64,000 nucleotides of DNA from DATFDN01 sp963767645 (GTDB lineage: Bacteria > Pseudomonadota > Alphaproteobacteria > Acetobacterales > Acetobacteraceae), in the NCBI GenBank assembly GCA_963767645.1, contig CAVYEW010000004.1, positions 1 through 64,000 of the forward strand. The letters run 5' to 3'. The notes beneath the pieces are model-generated. The model saw nothing but the letters and a program-made list of their open reading frames with translations. It was not told where the DNA came from and searched no databases. Below, piece after piece: positions 8,835-18,199 of the stretch. The number at the start of each line of letters is the position of its first letter. Position 1 is the stretch's first letter. A program made the position numbers and the translations under genes.

Positions 8835-9185
8835 CTATACCACCTTCCGCACGATGTGGTGCCGGTTGCTTGTGTGGGGCCGCACTTCGGTCGGCCAGCG
8901 GCCCAGTTCCGCCGCCTCGGTCCAGGCAGCGCTGATCAGGACGTCGGGACTGTCGATCTCGTAGATCGCCATGTACGTAGGCGCCCCCTCGCCGGTGAGC
9001 CCTTTGGTCTGCCCGCCAATGCTGAAGCTGGCGGGCTCGGTGCGCAGCCGCGTGACCGAGCGAACGCCCGGCACCCTCAGCAGGTTGGGCACATGCTCGC
9101 GGTCGTAGACATCATTGAAAAGCGCCTCCTTCTCGGGTGCCACGTCCATGCTCACGATGAACACGTATGTCGTCGAAACCGGCAT
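8835..9185 (-). CDS. Small dimeric alpha/beta-barrel-like protein
   Basis: A 116-residue protein without signal peptide. The opening MPVSTTYVFIVSMDVAPEKE, the middle FNDVYDREHVPNLLRVPGV and the ending AELGRWPTEVRPHTSNR resemble small ferredoxin-like (EthD/DUF4286-type) proteins that act as dimers in degradation pathways. A conserved D-E-H-V-P pattern after the first helix supports this. The function is not known. It lies between mobile-element debris and the FAD oxidoreductase gene on the same strand, about 100 bases downstream of it, so they may be cotranscribed. Confidence 0.65.
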   Translation of the reverse strand: MPVSTTYVFIVSMDVAPEKEALFNDVYDREHVPNLLRVPGVRSVTRLRTEPASFSIGGQTKGLTGEGAPTYMAIYEIDSPDVLISAAWTEAAELGRWPTEVRPHTSNRHHIVRKVV

Positions 9186-9289
9186 CTCGCCTCCCTTCGG
9201 CGCGGCATCCGTTCCACCTGTCCAGTTTATGCTGGCCCTAAAGCCCGTTTTGCCTGCGTGCCCCTAGCAGGGCGACACTCTTGGCATCT

Positions 9290-10879
9290 CTAGCCGTCGA
9301 CCAGCACTCCCGGGTTCATAATCGTCTTTGGATCAAAAGCCCTTTTCGCTGCACGCAGCGCATCAGCGAACAACGTCGGACGTTCGCGATCGTACCAAGG
9401 TCTATGCTCGCGGCCGACAGCGTGGTGGTGCGTGATCGTGCCGCCAGCCTCGATCAGAGCGTCGCTGGCCGCCTTCTTGATCGCCTGCCATTGCGGGATC
9501 AGTTCTCCGTGGCGGCCAAGCGCATGGAAGGTGAAATAGGGCGCCGGCCCATCGGGATAGACATGCGTGAACCGACAGGTGATCTGACCAGGCCGTCCGG
9601 TGACCTCTCGGATGGCCTGCTCTGTGGCCTGCACCACAGCCGCGTGGAGCGACTCAAACCGGTCCCAGGTAATGGCCGTCTCGAACGTGTCGGTGATGAT
9701 GGCGCGCGGCACCATTTGCTCCCGGGCGTAGGGCATGCGGATGAACGCAGTGCGCCACCGGGCTGCCGCCCCATGACGGTCCTCGCTCTCGTCGGCGCCT
9801 TCCGGCGTGCCGCCATGATCGGCACAGCACTCCAGGGCACGTCGCATCCAGGCGCCCACTTCGTGGTCCGCCGACTCGAACGCGAGTACCATGATCGCGC
9901 TCTGTCCGTTCCCCGACCCGGTGTTGCGGGCCTCGTTGGGATCAAGGATGCGACAGTTCGAGGGATAGAGTCCCGACTGGCTGACCGCGCGCACGGCGCG
10001 TGCCGCGGCGTAGAAATCCTTGAACAGGACGACTTTGCCGGCCCGGAACTTTGGGCGGTCTTGAACGCGCATCCAGGCTTGCGTGATCACGCCGAGAATC
10101 CCCTCCGAGCCGATGAACATCCGATCGGGGCTTGGCCCTGCCCCAGAGCCCGGAAGCCGGCGCGTCTCGATAACGCCTGCTGGGGTGACAACACGGAGGT
10201 TCTCAACAAAGTCGTCGATATGGGTATAGAGGCTGGCGAAGTGGCCACCGGATCGTGTCGCTATCCAGCCACCCAAAGTCGAATACTCGAAGCTTTGCGG
10301 AAAGTGCCGTAACGTGAGGCCATGCGGCTTGAGCTGAGCTTCTAGCGCGGGGCCGAAGATCCCGCCCTGGATACATGCCGCACGAGACACGCGGTCCACC
10401 TCCACGACCTTGCCCATCGCGCGCAAATCGAGGGTGACCAGAGGCCGTTCGCGTGCGGCCTCGACCGTGACGCCGCCCACCACCGAGCTGCCGCCCCCGA
10501 ACGGGACGAACATTGCCCCTGCGCCTGCGGCCCACTCCATAATGGCACCCACCTCCTGCTCGCTCCGGGGATAGGCGACAACATCGGGTGCGCGGGCGTA
10601 GTCGTTCAGCATGCCCAGGACGGTGTCTTGGTAAGATTTCCCGAAGGCGTGGGCGGCACGGTCATAGCGCTCCACTGAGCAGAGCCCGGCTAGTGTCGTG
10701 GGAGGAGAGAGGCGCGGTTCACGCAACGCGACTTCCTCCAGCGTGGGAACCGGCACCGACGTGAACTCGGTGGTGCCGAACAAGTCACCGTAAGTCCGAA
10801 GAGCGAAAGTCTCCTCCTCCGGGGTCATTGTCTCGCCTTCGCGGCCCCACCCGAAATGCTTGAGCCGAGGCTCGGCCAT
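9290..10879 (-). CDS. FAD-binding oxidoreductase, alkyldihydroxyacetonephosphate synthase-like
   Basis: A 529-residue flavoprotein of the VAO/PCMH family. An N-terminal FAD domain carries VPFGGGSSVVGGV (about residues 145-157) and GIFGPALEAQLKPHGLTLRH. The C-terminal cap contains ITHHHAVGREH, matching the His-rich active-site loop of AGPS, and the protein ends in IMNPGVLVDG, the usual terminus of FAD-linked oxidases. Family knowledge suggests AGPS-like or D-lactate-type chemistry; bacterial members with this length are mostly uncharacterised. The first ATG in frame is used; ATG codon 17 (MTPEEETF) is an alternative start. Confidence 0.85.
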   Translation of the reverse strand: MAEPRLKHFGWGREGETMTPEEETFALRTYGDLFGTTEFTSVPVPTLEEVALREPRLSPPTTLAGLCSVERYDRAAHAFGKSYQDTVLGMLNDYARAPDVVAYPRSEQEVGAIMEWAAGAGAMFVPFGGGSSVVGGVTVEAARERPLVTLDLRAMGKVVEVDRVSRAACIQGGIFGPALEAQLKPHGLTLRHFPQSFEYSTLGGWIATRSGGHFASLYTHIDDFVENLRVVTPAGVIETRRLPGSGAGPSPDRMFIGSEGILGVITQAWMRVQDRPKFRAGKVVLFKDFYAAARAVRAVSQSGLYPSNCRILDPNEARNTGSGNGQSAIMVLAFESADHEVGAWMRRALECCADHGGTPEGADESEDRHGAAARWRTAFIRMPYAREQMVPRAIITDTFETAITWDRFESLHAAVVQATEQAIREVTGRPGQITCRFTHVYPDGPAPYFTFHALGRHGELIPQWQAIKKAASDALIEAGGTITHHHAVGREHRPWYDRERPTLFADALRAAKRAFDPKTIMNPGVLVDG

Positions 10880-10969
10880 TGTTTCCTCCTCACGGTGGCC
10901 CCGCGAGCAGTGGACTGCTCCCTACGTCCCGGGTCAACGGCAACCACCCGCATTCGGCCTGACTTGGCA

Positions 10970-11320
10970 ACGCGAAGTGCCGCCCCCGCCCGATCGCCAC
11001 CATCAGCACGATTGCAGCGTCAATCCTCTGCTCCGGTCGCGGCTTGCGCGGGTAGACGTTGCCACGGGCATCGTAGCGCCCCACCACGGTGCCGATGCAT
11101 CACTCGAGGCCGGGATTTCCGTCGCGGCGTAGCGCTGGGCAATCTGCGTGGCATCCCACGGGTCATGGGAATGAGACCACACGAAAGTGCCGACTGAGGT
11201 CACGGATGTCGTCGTCCTCCGTGACGTGATCGGCCTCGTTGCCGGAGGTGGCGCATTCTCGCGTCACGAGCGCGTCGAGAATCGCGCCTTGACGGCACTC
11301 CAACTCCTCAGCCACTGAGG
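10970..11320 (-). pseudogene. Phage terminase large subunit fragment, copy B
   Basis: On the minus strand the segment EADHVTEDDDIRDLSRHF (about 11170-11240), then DPWDATQIAQRYAATEIP (about 11105-11160) and, in another frame, GRYDARGNVYPRKPRPEQRI (about 11025-11085) are successive parts of the nuclease end of a HK97-type large terminase. YDPWxATQIA is a typical family motif. Sequence expected between the second and third parts is missing and the frame changes, so this copy is deleted and dead. It begins where copy A ends. Confidence 0.65.
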
Positions 11321-11570
11321 TCAGCGAAAAGCGGGCCGGCAAGGAACCCCTCGAGCCCGGCGGCGCTGCCATCATCGGCCATGGCCCGGCCCACCGCCAT
11401 GAGCAGCGCGACCGCGGCGTCGATCTTCTGCTCGGGCCAGCGCCGGGTGGGATAGAGGTTGCCGCGCCGGTCCGCCTTGCCGACCACGTTGCCCAGGCAC
11501 CACGCCAGCACCGGATTGCCGTCGTGGCGCAGATGGGGGAGCTGCTTGGCGCCCTCGGCATGGCGCCATG
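11308..11570 (-). pseudogene. Phage terminase large subunit fragment, copy A (C-terminus)
   Basis: A minus-strand reading gives LPHLRHDGNPVLAWCLGNVV, then DRRGNLYPTRRWPEQKIDAA and VALLMAVGRAMADDG, and stops at 11308. This is the same terminal region of a HK97-type large terminase as in copy B, but with different sequence. No upstream ATPase (Walker) domain is present in the window. Two diverged copies of one terminus side by side point to recombination between related prophages followed by decay. Confidence 0.65.
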
Positions 11571-11715
11571 TGCATTGCCTTGCGGTGAGGGGCTGGCGGA
11601 GCACTCGGCTTGGGAGGCGCCAGAGTTCGACCCTCGAAAGCGCCTCTGTTGCGAGATGCCACGAGCACGCAATCCCCGAGGCCAAGACCAGGAGGGGCAC
11701 CGCCACCTGATCCGG

Positions 11716-11767
11716 CTAATCCACCTAATCCGGTGAGCGACGATAATCCCCCGATTAGGTGGATTAG
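11716..11767. repeat. 15-bp inverted repeat
   Basis: The arms at 11716-11730 and 11753-11767 are perfect 15-bp inverted copies, separated by 22 bases. Each arm contains two near-direct copies of TAATCC/GGATTA, and further partial copies flank it (about 11709 and 11770). The site lies in prophage debris upstream of the terminase fragments. It could be a protein-binding site or replication-type iteron, but no function is proven. Confidence 0.6.
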
Positions 11768-12170
11768 GTGCTTTAGGTGGGGTGCCCCTCTAAAACTGAA
11801 AATCGAGCCACTTGCCAGTCCAGCCTTTGTCCGCGCCGCTTTGCCGACGTTGACGTACACGCGCGCGGGGCGCGCCAAAGGCCGGAGACGGAATGCACAT
11901 TATCTCTTGCGATCCTCCCAACCGGCCGCTTGCGTGACCTCATGTCTGTGAGCCCCGGGCCAGGCGGCCCGTGTCCGTCGCGCAAACTCATGCTGAAGGC
12001 GGCAGTGTTGGACATGGGTAAGCGGGTGCTGCGCGCGCTGCCATCCCATGGCGGCAAAGGACATCTTGGCGACCGCGCGGCATCGCCGAGAGGAAAGCGA
12101 TACATCATCACAGGCGCCGCCCTGAACTGTCTGGTATGATGCGGGGCACCGAACAACAGGCGCCCGAGCC
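11768..12170. other. Region without a recognisable gene
   Basis: About 400 bases between the inverted repeat and the terminase small-subunit gene. Open frames exist on both strands because of the high GC content, but none has a family-like protein or a good ribosome-binding site. The surroundings suggest decayed prophage sequence. Confidence 0.4.
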
Positions 12171-12686
12171 ATGAGAGGTCGAAAGCCGCAGCCGAGCCCG
12201 GTGGCGAATCTGCACGGAAACCCCGGCAGGCGGAAGCGGCCAGCGCACGAGCCCCAGCCGACCATCGCTGCCACGTACGAGCCACCGATCCACCTTGGTG
12301 AGGACGCGCGGATCGAGTGGATGAGACTGACAGCGGAGCTGCGCGCGCTCGGGATCATCACCATCCTTGATCTGGGCCTCCTTGCAGCGTGGTGCACCGC
12401 GTGGGGCGATTACGTGCAGGCGGAGCGGGAACTCCGGCGAGAGGGCCTGGTCGTCGAGTCCAGGGACCGCGGCCCCGTGCGCAATCCCTGGTTCCTGGTC
12501 CGCAACAAGGCCATCGAGCAGATGCTGCGGATCGGCAGCGAGTTTGGGCTTTCGCCGGCCAGCCGACCAAGGCTGGGGCAACGCGAACCCGCCCCCGCAC
12601 CTGATCAGTTCACGGGGCGGGATGGATATCCCAAGCGCAGTCTGCAGGAGTTCCTGGCAGCAGGTCCAACAGGCCTTGGCCATTGA
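12171..12686 (+). CDS. P27 family phage terminase small subunit
   Basis: A 171-residue protein that starts MRGRKPQPSPVANLHGNPGR, the diagnostic N-terminus of P27-type small terminases. Other family stretches are EWMRLTAELRALGII (about residues 49-63) and NPWFLVRNKAIEQMLRIGSE (about 104-123). It should recognise phage DNA and load the large terminase. Here it points away from the large-terminase fragments at 10970-11570, whereas the usual order is small then large on the same strand. The reading frame is intact but the partner genes are not, so it is probably a prophage relic. Confidence 0.82.
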   Translation: MRGRKPQPSPVANLHGNPGRRKRPAHEPQPTIAATYEPPIHLGEDARIEWMRLTAELRALGIITILDLGLLAAWCTAWGDYVQAERELRREGLVVESRDRGPVRNPWFLVRNKAIEQMLRIGSEFGLSPASRPRLGQREPAPAPDQFTGRDGYPKRSLQEFLAAGPTGLGH

Positions 12687-13199
<513 letters not shown>

Positions 13200-13324
13200 G
13201 CGGCAGGCGGGTTATAGGCAGGACCCCACGCACTCGCAACCGGCGCCAGTGACGAAGCCGTGAGACGGGAACCGTGCGGCGGTGCGGGCGTACCACATCC
13301 GGAACCAAAGCGGAGGGAAATGGA

Positions 13325-13825
13325 ATGACGGGGAAACAGGCTGCGATGCCGTGCCTTGCCATTATCGGAATGGTTGGGCTCACCGCGCTCGCTGCAACCC
13401 GGGCCGACGCGGAGGACCGATCGGGGCGCGCAGAGCGCGGCAAGGCGTCGTACTACTCCGAGAAGTTCGACGGCCGCAAAATGGCCGACGGACGCACCTA
13501 CAGCCCGCATTCGGACGCCGCCGCCAGCAAGACGCTGCCGCTCGGGACCACCGCCAAGGTGGTCAACCTGAACACCGGCAAATCGGCCACCGTGCAGGTG
13601 GAAGACCGGGGCCCGTATGCGCGCGGCCGGGTCATGGACGTCAGTCCGAAGGTCGCTCACACGCTGGATATGGGAAAGGCCGGAATTGCCCCCGTGGAGG
13701 TGAAGCCGATCGCCGTTCCGGAGCCGGACGGCAAGGTGAAACTAGGGGCGGGAGCTACGGAAACCCCGCCCGGCCAGGTCGCCGAGGCGGTACGCACGAC
13801 CAGGGAACTGTCCGATCGACGTTAA
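13325..13825 (+). CDS. rlpA: RlpA-like septal ring lytic transglycosylase domain protein
   Basis: A 166-residue exported protein with a signal peptide (AIIGMVGLTALAATRADA) and a double-psi beta-barrel. It contains GKASYYSEKFDGRKMADGR (about residues 40-58), LPLGTTAKVVNLNTGKS and VEDRGPYARGRVMDVSPKV, all diagnostic of RlpA. No SPOR domain follows, so it is the short form. It probably cleaves denuded peptidoglycan glycans. ATG 13325 follows GGAGG and begins the signal peptide. It stands alone, divergent from tRNA-Ser. Confidence 0.88.
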   Translation: MTGKQAAMPCLAIIGMVGLTALAATRADAEDRSGRAERGKASYYSEKFDGRKMADGRTYSPHSDAAASKTLPLGTTAKVVNLNTGKSATVQVEDRGPYARGRVMDVSPKVAHTLDMGKAGIAPVEVKPIAVPEPDGKVKLGAGATETPPGQVAEAVRTTRELSDRR

Positions 13826-13829
13826 ACGG

Positions 13830-14429
13830 TCAGCCTTCCTTCGGGGCGGTGCGCGCGATCGCTGGATGCCCGGCGATGCCTGCGAACCAATCGGCCAGGC
13901 GCGGGTGAGCTTCGCGCCAGGGCTCGGCGGCGAAGCGGAAATCGAGGTAGCCCAGCGCGCAGGCCAGGGTGATGGTGCCGATATCGAGGCCACCATGCGG
14001 CGGGTCGGTCTCGAGCTGATCGAGCGAGCGGTCGACGGCGGCCTTCTGGCGCATCATCCAGGCCTGACGCGCCGCTTCCGGGGGTTTCGACATCTCGCCG
14101 CGGCGCCCGACCGCCGCGTCCAGGATGCCGTCGCCCAAGGCCTGCTGCGTCATGGCCCGCCAACGGGCCGGCCCGGCAGGCGGGAACAGCTTGGCGGCAT
14201 CCCCGATGCTGTCGAGGAACTCGCAGATCACGGGACTATCGAACAGCGCCATTCCGTCATCGGCGACAAGGCATGGCACCTTCGACAGCGGGTTGGCCTT
14301 GAGCAGATCCGGCGGTGATTCGTGAGGATTGGCGCGGATCGTCTCGATGCGTCCCTCGATGCCACGCAGGATCGCGCAGGCCATTACCTTGCGCACGAAG
14401 GGGCTGGTCGGCGAGTAGAACAGCTTCAC
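13830..14429 (-). CDS. Glutathione S-transferase family protein
   Basis: A 199-residue cytosolic GST. The thioredoxin-like N-terminal half has KLFYSPTSPFVRKVMAC, SKVPCLVADDG with the cis-Pro, and LFDSPVICEFLDS, which binds the glutathione gamma-glutamyl group. The C-terminal half is all-helical. GTG 14429 is chosen because GAGGAG lies seven bases upstream and residue 2 begins the beta-strand expected at the start of the fold; longer reads would add non-family sequence. It lies just downstream of gloB on the same strand, so both may serve glutathione-linked detoxification. Confidence 0.9.
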   Translation of the reverse strand: MKLFYSPTSPFVRKVMACAILRGIEGRIETIRANPHESPPDLLKANPLSKVPCLVADDGMALFDSPVICEFLDSIGDAAKLFPPAGPARWRAMTQQALGDGILDAAVGRRGEMSKPPEAARQAWMMRQKAAVDRSLDQLETDPPHGGLDIGTITLACALGYLDFRFAAEPWREAHPRLADWFAGIAGHPAIARTAPKEG

Positions 14430-14439
14430 GCAGCCCTCC

Positions 14440-15165
14440 TCAGAATGCGTCCTTCTGGGCGCGGATGCGGGCAAAGCTCGCCGCGTCCGGGGCCCGCAGG
14501 AACGGGTTGGCCGCCATCTCATCGCCGAGCCGCGATGGCACCGTGGGCTGGTTCGCCTCGCGCTGGCGCCGCACCTCCTCGGCGCGGGCGCGTAGCGCCG
14601 CGTTGTCGGGCTCCACCGTCAGCGCGAAGCGCGCGTTGCTCGCGGTATATTCATGGCCGCAGCAGACGAGCGTATCGGCCGGCAGCGCGGCGAGCTTGCG
14701 CAGCGAGGCGAACATCTCCTCGGCCGTGCCCTCGATCAGGCGCCCGCAGCCAAGACTGAACAGCGTGTCGCCCGAGAGCAGCACGTCGCCATCGGGGAAG
14801 AAGAAGTTGATCTGCCCCCTGGTATGGCCGGGCGTGTCGATCACCCGCGCCTCGGCGCCGCCGAGGCGGACGGTGTCGCCCTCGCGGACCGCCTGGTCCA
14901 GCCGGGGCAGCCGATGCGCGTCGGCCGCGGCGCCCACCACCGGGCAGTTGAACCGCGTCCGCACCGCATCCGTGCCGGCGACGTGGTCGGCATGATGATG
15001 AGTGAGCAGGATCACGTCGAGCCGCCCCCCCGCGCGCTCGATGGCGGCGATGATCGGGTCGGGATCGGCGGGATCGAGGATGGCGACCGCGCCCGAGGCC
15101 GCGTCGCGCAGCTTCCAGGCATAATTGTCGCTCAGGATCGGAATGGGTTCGGCTGTGACGGGCAT
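14440..15165 (-). CDS. gloB: Hydroxyacylglutathione hydrolase (glyoxalase II)
   Basis: A 241-residue metallo-beta-lactamase-fold hydrolase that converts S-lactoylglutathione to lactate and glutathione. The metal site THHHADH (about residues 54-60) and downstream DTPGHTRGQ, SGDTLF and CCGHEYT provide the remaining ligands. The C-terminal domain with NPFLRAPD fits HAGH. ATG 15165 gives the usual length; an upstream GTG/ATG would add about 20 residues of low conservation. It is divergent from a methyltransferase gene, a frequent pairing in this lineage. Confidence 0.93.
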   Translation of the reverse strand: MPVTAEPIPILSDNYAWKLRDAASGAVAILDPADPDPIIAAIERAGGRLDVILLTHHHADHVAGTDAVRTRFNCPVVGAAADAHRLPRLDQAVREGDTVRLGGAEARVIDTPGHTRGQINFFFPDGDVLLSGDTLFSLGCGRLIEGTAEEMFASLRKLAALPADTLVCCGHEYTASNARFALTVEPDNAALRARAEEVRRQREANQPTVPSRLGDEMAANPFLRAPDAASFARIRAQKDAF

Positions 15166-15223
15166 GGCTGACCCTAGCACCGGCCTCGCCTCCCCGCCAA
15201 TCACCCGGGTGCTATAGTTGGTC

Positions 15224-15940
15224 ATGGCAGCCGATGCGCATCTGGCGGCGGATTTCTACAGCACGGCCCGCGGGGCGGTGACGGCGCGGCTGCTGCGGGC
15301 GCGGCTCGCCATGCTGTGGCCCGACCTGCACGGAAGGAGAGTGCTGGGCCTGGGATATGCGCAGCCATACCTGCGGCTGTGGCGCGATCAAGGCGCGCGC
15401 TGCGTCGCGCTGATGCCGGCGCAGATGGGGGCCGCCCGCTGGCCCCTCGGGGCGCCAGGGCTGAGTTGCACCGCCGAGGAAGACGCGCTGCCGTTTCCCG
15501 ACCTGATCTTCGACCACATCCTTCTGGTCCACGGGCTGGAGGCGGCCGAGAACGCGCGGCGTTTGCTGCGCGAGTTGTGGCGCATATTGAAGGACGACGG
15601 ACGGCTGCTGATCGTCGCACCCAACCGCACCGGGCTTTGGGCTTATCTGGAGTCCACGCCGTTCGGCCACGGCGAGCCCTATTCACACGGTCAGGTCGGC
15701 CGCCTGCTCGCTGGTACCATGTTCCGGGTCGAGCGACGGGATGCAGCGCTTTACCTGCCGCCGACCAGGCGACGGGTCGTGCTGCGTGGCGGCCCGCTAC
15801 TGGAGCGCACCGGGCGGCGTGTCGCGCCGGCGCTGGCCGGGGTCATCATCACGGAGGCGGTGAAGGACGTGTATGCCGGCCTGCCGCTGCGGGCGGCGCC
15901 GCGACGGCGCCTGATTCTGGCTGACGCAGGCGCGGGCTAG
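15224..15940 (+). CDS. Class I SAM-dependent methyltransferase
   Basis: A 238-residue Rossmann-fold methyltransferase. The SAM-binding motif I is weak (VLGLGYAQPYLRL), and the motif around residues 84-100 is SCTAEEDALPFPDLIFDHI, with LRELWRILKDDGRLLIV afterwards, as in Methyltransf_11 proteins. The substrate is unknown. It is divergent from gloB, and its stop overlaps that of the next methyltransferase gene on the other strand. This gene beside gloB is common in Rhodospirillales, so a linked role is possible. Confidence 0.82.
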   Translation: MAADAHLAADFYSTARGAVTARLLRARLAMLWPDLHGRRVLGLGYAQPYLRLWRDQGARCVALMPAQMGAARWPLGAPGLSCTAEEDALPFPDLIFDHILLVHGLEAAENARRLLRELWRILKDDGRLLIVAPNRTGLWAYLESTPFGHGEPYSHGQVGRLLAGTMFRVERRDAALYLPPTRRRVVLRGGPLLERTGRRVAPALAGVIITEAVKDVYAGLPLRAAPRRRLILADAGAG

Positions 15941-16815
15941 GCCGCCTCGCGCCCGAGCGCGTGCCAGCGCACCAGCCGCAACCGTCCTGCGCGCATCAGC
16001 CTGGCGCGGCGCAGCCAGCGCTCCGCCTCCCGCACCAGGGGCGCGGCCCGGGCCGGCGTCGGCCGCTCGCGGCCGATCGTCCGCAGCAACTCGCGCCAGC
16101 CGTGGACCGTCATCTGCACATGCCGCTGCGTGATGTCCTCAATGACCCGGACATCGAACCCTAGTTCCTCCAGAGCGCCCGTGACCGCCGCAGCGGTCGG
16201 CGGCGGTTCGCGGCCCTCGCAGCGCAGCCAGTCAACGAACATCGCCTCGTCCGCTGCCGCCGCGTTGTCAACGACCGCCTCGACCAGGACGAAGTTGCCG
16301 CCCGGCCGCAATGCCGCCGCGATGGCCGGGAAGACGGCAGCCGCTTCGGCTTGGCCGAGCGGCTCCAGTGCAAGACCATGGTGATAGGCGCGGGACGGGA
16401 AGCGCGGCGCGCTCCGGTCCCATAGCTCGATCTGCGCGCGCCGCCCGAGACCAGCGGCAGTACAGCGCCGCGCCGCGGCGGCGGCCAGGGCGGGATCGTG
16501 TTCAAACCCGCTTACCCAGGCCCCGAGCCGCTCCGCCAGGCACCGCGCCGGGCCGCCGGCACCGCAGCCGAGCAGCAGGACACTGCACGCGGCCGACAGG
16601 CCGAGGGGCTTGGCCAGCCGCAGCACCTCCTCCTCCCCGCCGGGCAGGGTGAACCCTGCCCCCCATAGCAGGTCGGCAACCGCCATCCGCTCGGGCGGCC
16701 AGTCCCGGCAGGCGGACGGTATTGCCGGAACGGCCTCGCAGCCCGGATACGGGCTCTCTACGGCACCAGGCGACCGGTGCTGGCGACGGAACAAGTTTTG
16801 GACGCTGCGCAGCAT
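15937..16815 (-). CDS. SAM-dependent methyltransferase
   Basis: A 292-residue protein with SAM motif VLLLGCGAGGPARCLAERLG (about residues 80-99), acidic FEHDPALAAAAARR and LRPGGNFVLVEAVVD. It therefore has a class I methyltransferase core with an N-terminal extension of about 60 residues and a C-terminal helical part. ATG 16815 is used; a TTG 90 bases upstream is also in frame but lacks a good ribosome site. The substrate is not known. Confidence 0.78.
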   Translation of the reverse strand: MLRSVQNLFRRQHRSPGAVESPYPGCEAVPAIPSACRDWPPERMAVADLLWGAGFTLPGGEEEVLRLAKPLGLSAACSVLLLGCGAGGPARCLAERLGAWVSGFEHDPALAAAAARRCTAAGLGRRAQIELWDRSAPRFPSRAYHHGLALEPLGQAEAAAVFPAIAAALRPGGNFVLVEAVVDNAAAADEAMFVDWLRCEGREPPPTAAAVTGALEELGFDVRVIEDITQRHVQMTVHGWRELLRTIGRERPTPARAAPLVREAERWLRRARLMRAGRLRLVRWHALGREAA

Positions 16816-16906
16816 CACGGCGGACCACCTCCGTCGCGCAGCGTACCCGAGGAACTGTTGACGCGAGCTTACCTCGCCGGCCGCAAATACCGGCGCGGAA
16901 GGCAAA

Positions 16907-18100
16907 TCACAGCCAGCGCGTGCCCGGTTTCATCCCCAGGAGGTGCTGGCCCGCCGTCTCCAGATGCGAGGCGCGGCCTTGGGCCTGTTGGGAAACCGTG
17001 TTCATGTCGCGGAAGCGCCGCTCGAACGGCGCGTTGTCGAAGATCGCCGTCGCACCCGCCTGATGCCAGACCGCGTTGACCACCTCCCGCGCCTCATGGA
17101 TCGCGAAGGTGGACGCCTGGCGGATATCCACCCGATCCTGGAGGGTCAGGTGCCCGCGGGCGGCCGCGCCTTCCTGGGCCCGTTCCAGCACCGCGATCAG
17201 CCAGGTGCGCGCGGCGCGCAGCCTGGCGTCGGACACGCCGATCAGCCATTGCACGACGGCGCTGTCGCGCAGCGCCGTCTGGGTCAGGGCGGGAGTCTTC
17301 GCCGCAGCCAGGCGCACGAAATCGTCCAGCATGCCGCGCGCCACGCCGAGGGCGACCGCGCCAAAGCCCGAGGCATAGATGTTCGTGGTGGTGAAGCGGT
17401 AGAGCAGCCCGTCTTCCCGCCGCTCTTCCGGGTTGTCGCGCTCGGCGGCGTAGTCGTCGGCGACGAACAGATCCTCGACCGAGTAGGTGTCGCTGCCGGT
17501 GCCGCGCAGGCCCAGCACCTGCCATACATCGTCGATCGTCGCCTTCTCGCGCGGGAACAGCATGGTGCGCTCGACCGGCACGCCTTCAGGGGTGCAACGC
17601 TGCGTGCCGTCCGTCTCGAACACCGGGCAGTGCGCGCCGAGCCAGGTCGCATGCCGGCTACCGCTGGCGAACAGCCAGGTTCCGGTCACGCGCCAGCCGC
17701 CCGGCACCTTGTCCGCCCGCGCCCGTCCGCGTGCCTGGCCCCAGGCGAGCACGTCGCGCGGGCCGCCGAACATGCGTCGTGCGACCTCGAGGGCCAGATA
17801 GGCGGCGGTCATCGAGCAGCCCGAGTTCTGGTTCATGCACCAGGCGGTGCTCGCATCCCCCATCGCAATCGCCTCGACGCACTGAATGTACGCCGCTGGC
17901 AGCAGCTCCAACCCGCCGACCGAGCGCGGCACCAGCAGGCGGAACAGGCGCGCGCCGTGCATCGCATCCAGTACGTCGGCGGGCAGCTCGCGGATCGCGT
18001 CGATCCTGGGCCCGGCATCCCGCAGCAGAGGGATCAGTCGGCGGGCGCTCGCCGCAGGCTCCGTCGTCGGTTCGGGCTCGGCGGGCGCACGGAGATCCAT
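16907..18100 (-). CDS. Acyl-CoA dehydrogenase-fold flavin monooxygenase-like protein
   Basis: A 397-residue protein with the acyl-CoA dehydrogenase fold but with the type 2 C-terminal domain seen in FMNH2-dependent monooxygenases (DszC, HpaB-like pigment hydroxylases). Landmarks are RLLVPRSVGGLELLP, AMGDASTAWCMNQNSG, GGWRVTGTWLFASGS and VWQVLGLRGTGSDTYSVEDLFV. The catalytic Glu of true dehydrogenases is not evident, which favours a monooxygenase. The first ATG in frame is used. It is a single gene, with pcm divergent about 100 bases away. Confidence 0.8.
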   Translation of the reverse strand: MDLRAPAEPEPTTEPAASARRLIPLLRDAGPRIDAIRELPADVLDAMHGARLFRLLVPRSVGGLELLPAAYIQCVEAIAMGDASTAWCMNQNSGCSMTAAYLALEVARRMFGGPRDVLAWGQARGRARADKVPGGWRVTGTWLFASGSRHATWLGAHCPVFETDGTQRCTPEGVPVERTMLFPREKATIDDVWQVLGLRGTGSDTYSVEDLFVADDYAAERDNPEERREDGLLYRFTTTNIYASGFGAVALGVARGMLDDFVRLAAAKTPALTQTALRDSAVVQWLIGVSDARLRAARTWLIAVLERAQEGAAARGHLTLQDRVDIRQASTFAIHEAREVVNAVWHQAGATAIFDNAPFERRFRDMNTVSQQAQGRASHLETAGQHLLGMKPGTRWL

Positions 18101-18199
18101 CGGCGCTTCCCCTGTCTTGCTGCCGGCAGGCTACACCGCGCCCCGTATCGGGCAAAGCCGAGCCACGGCACCGCCCTGCCGACCGGACGTTAGGCGAGC

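Noticed and set aside
11777..12139. Plus-strand 120-codon frame in the prophage remnant
   Set aside because: Proline/arginine-rich reading without family similarity or a good start.
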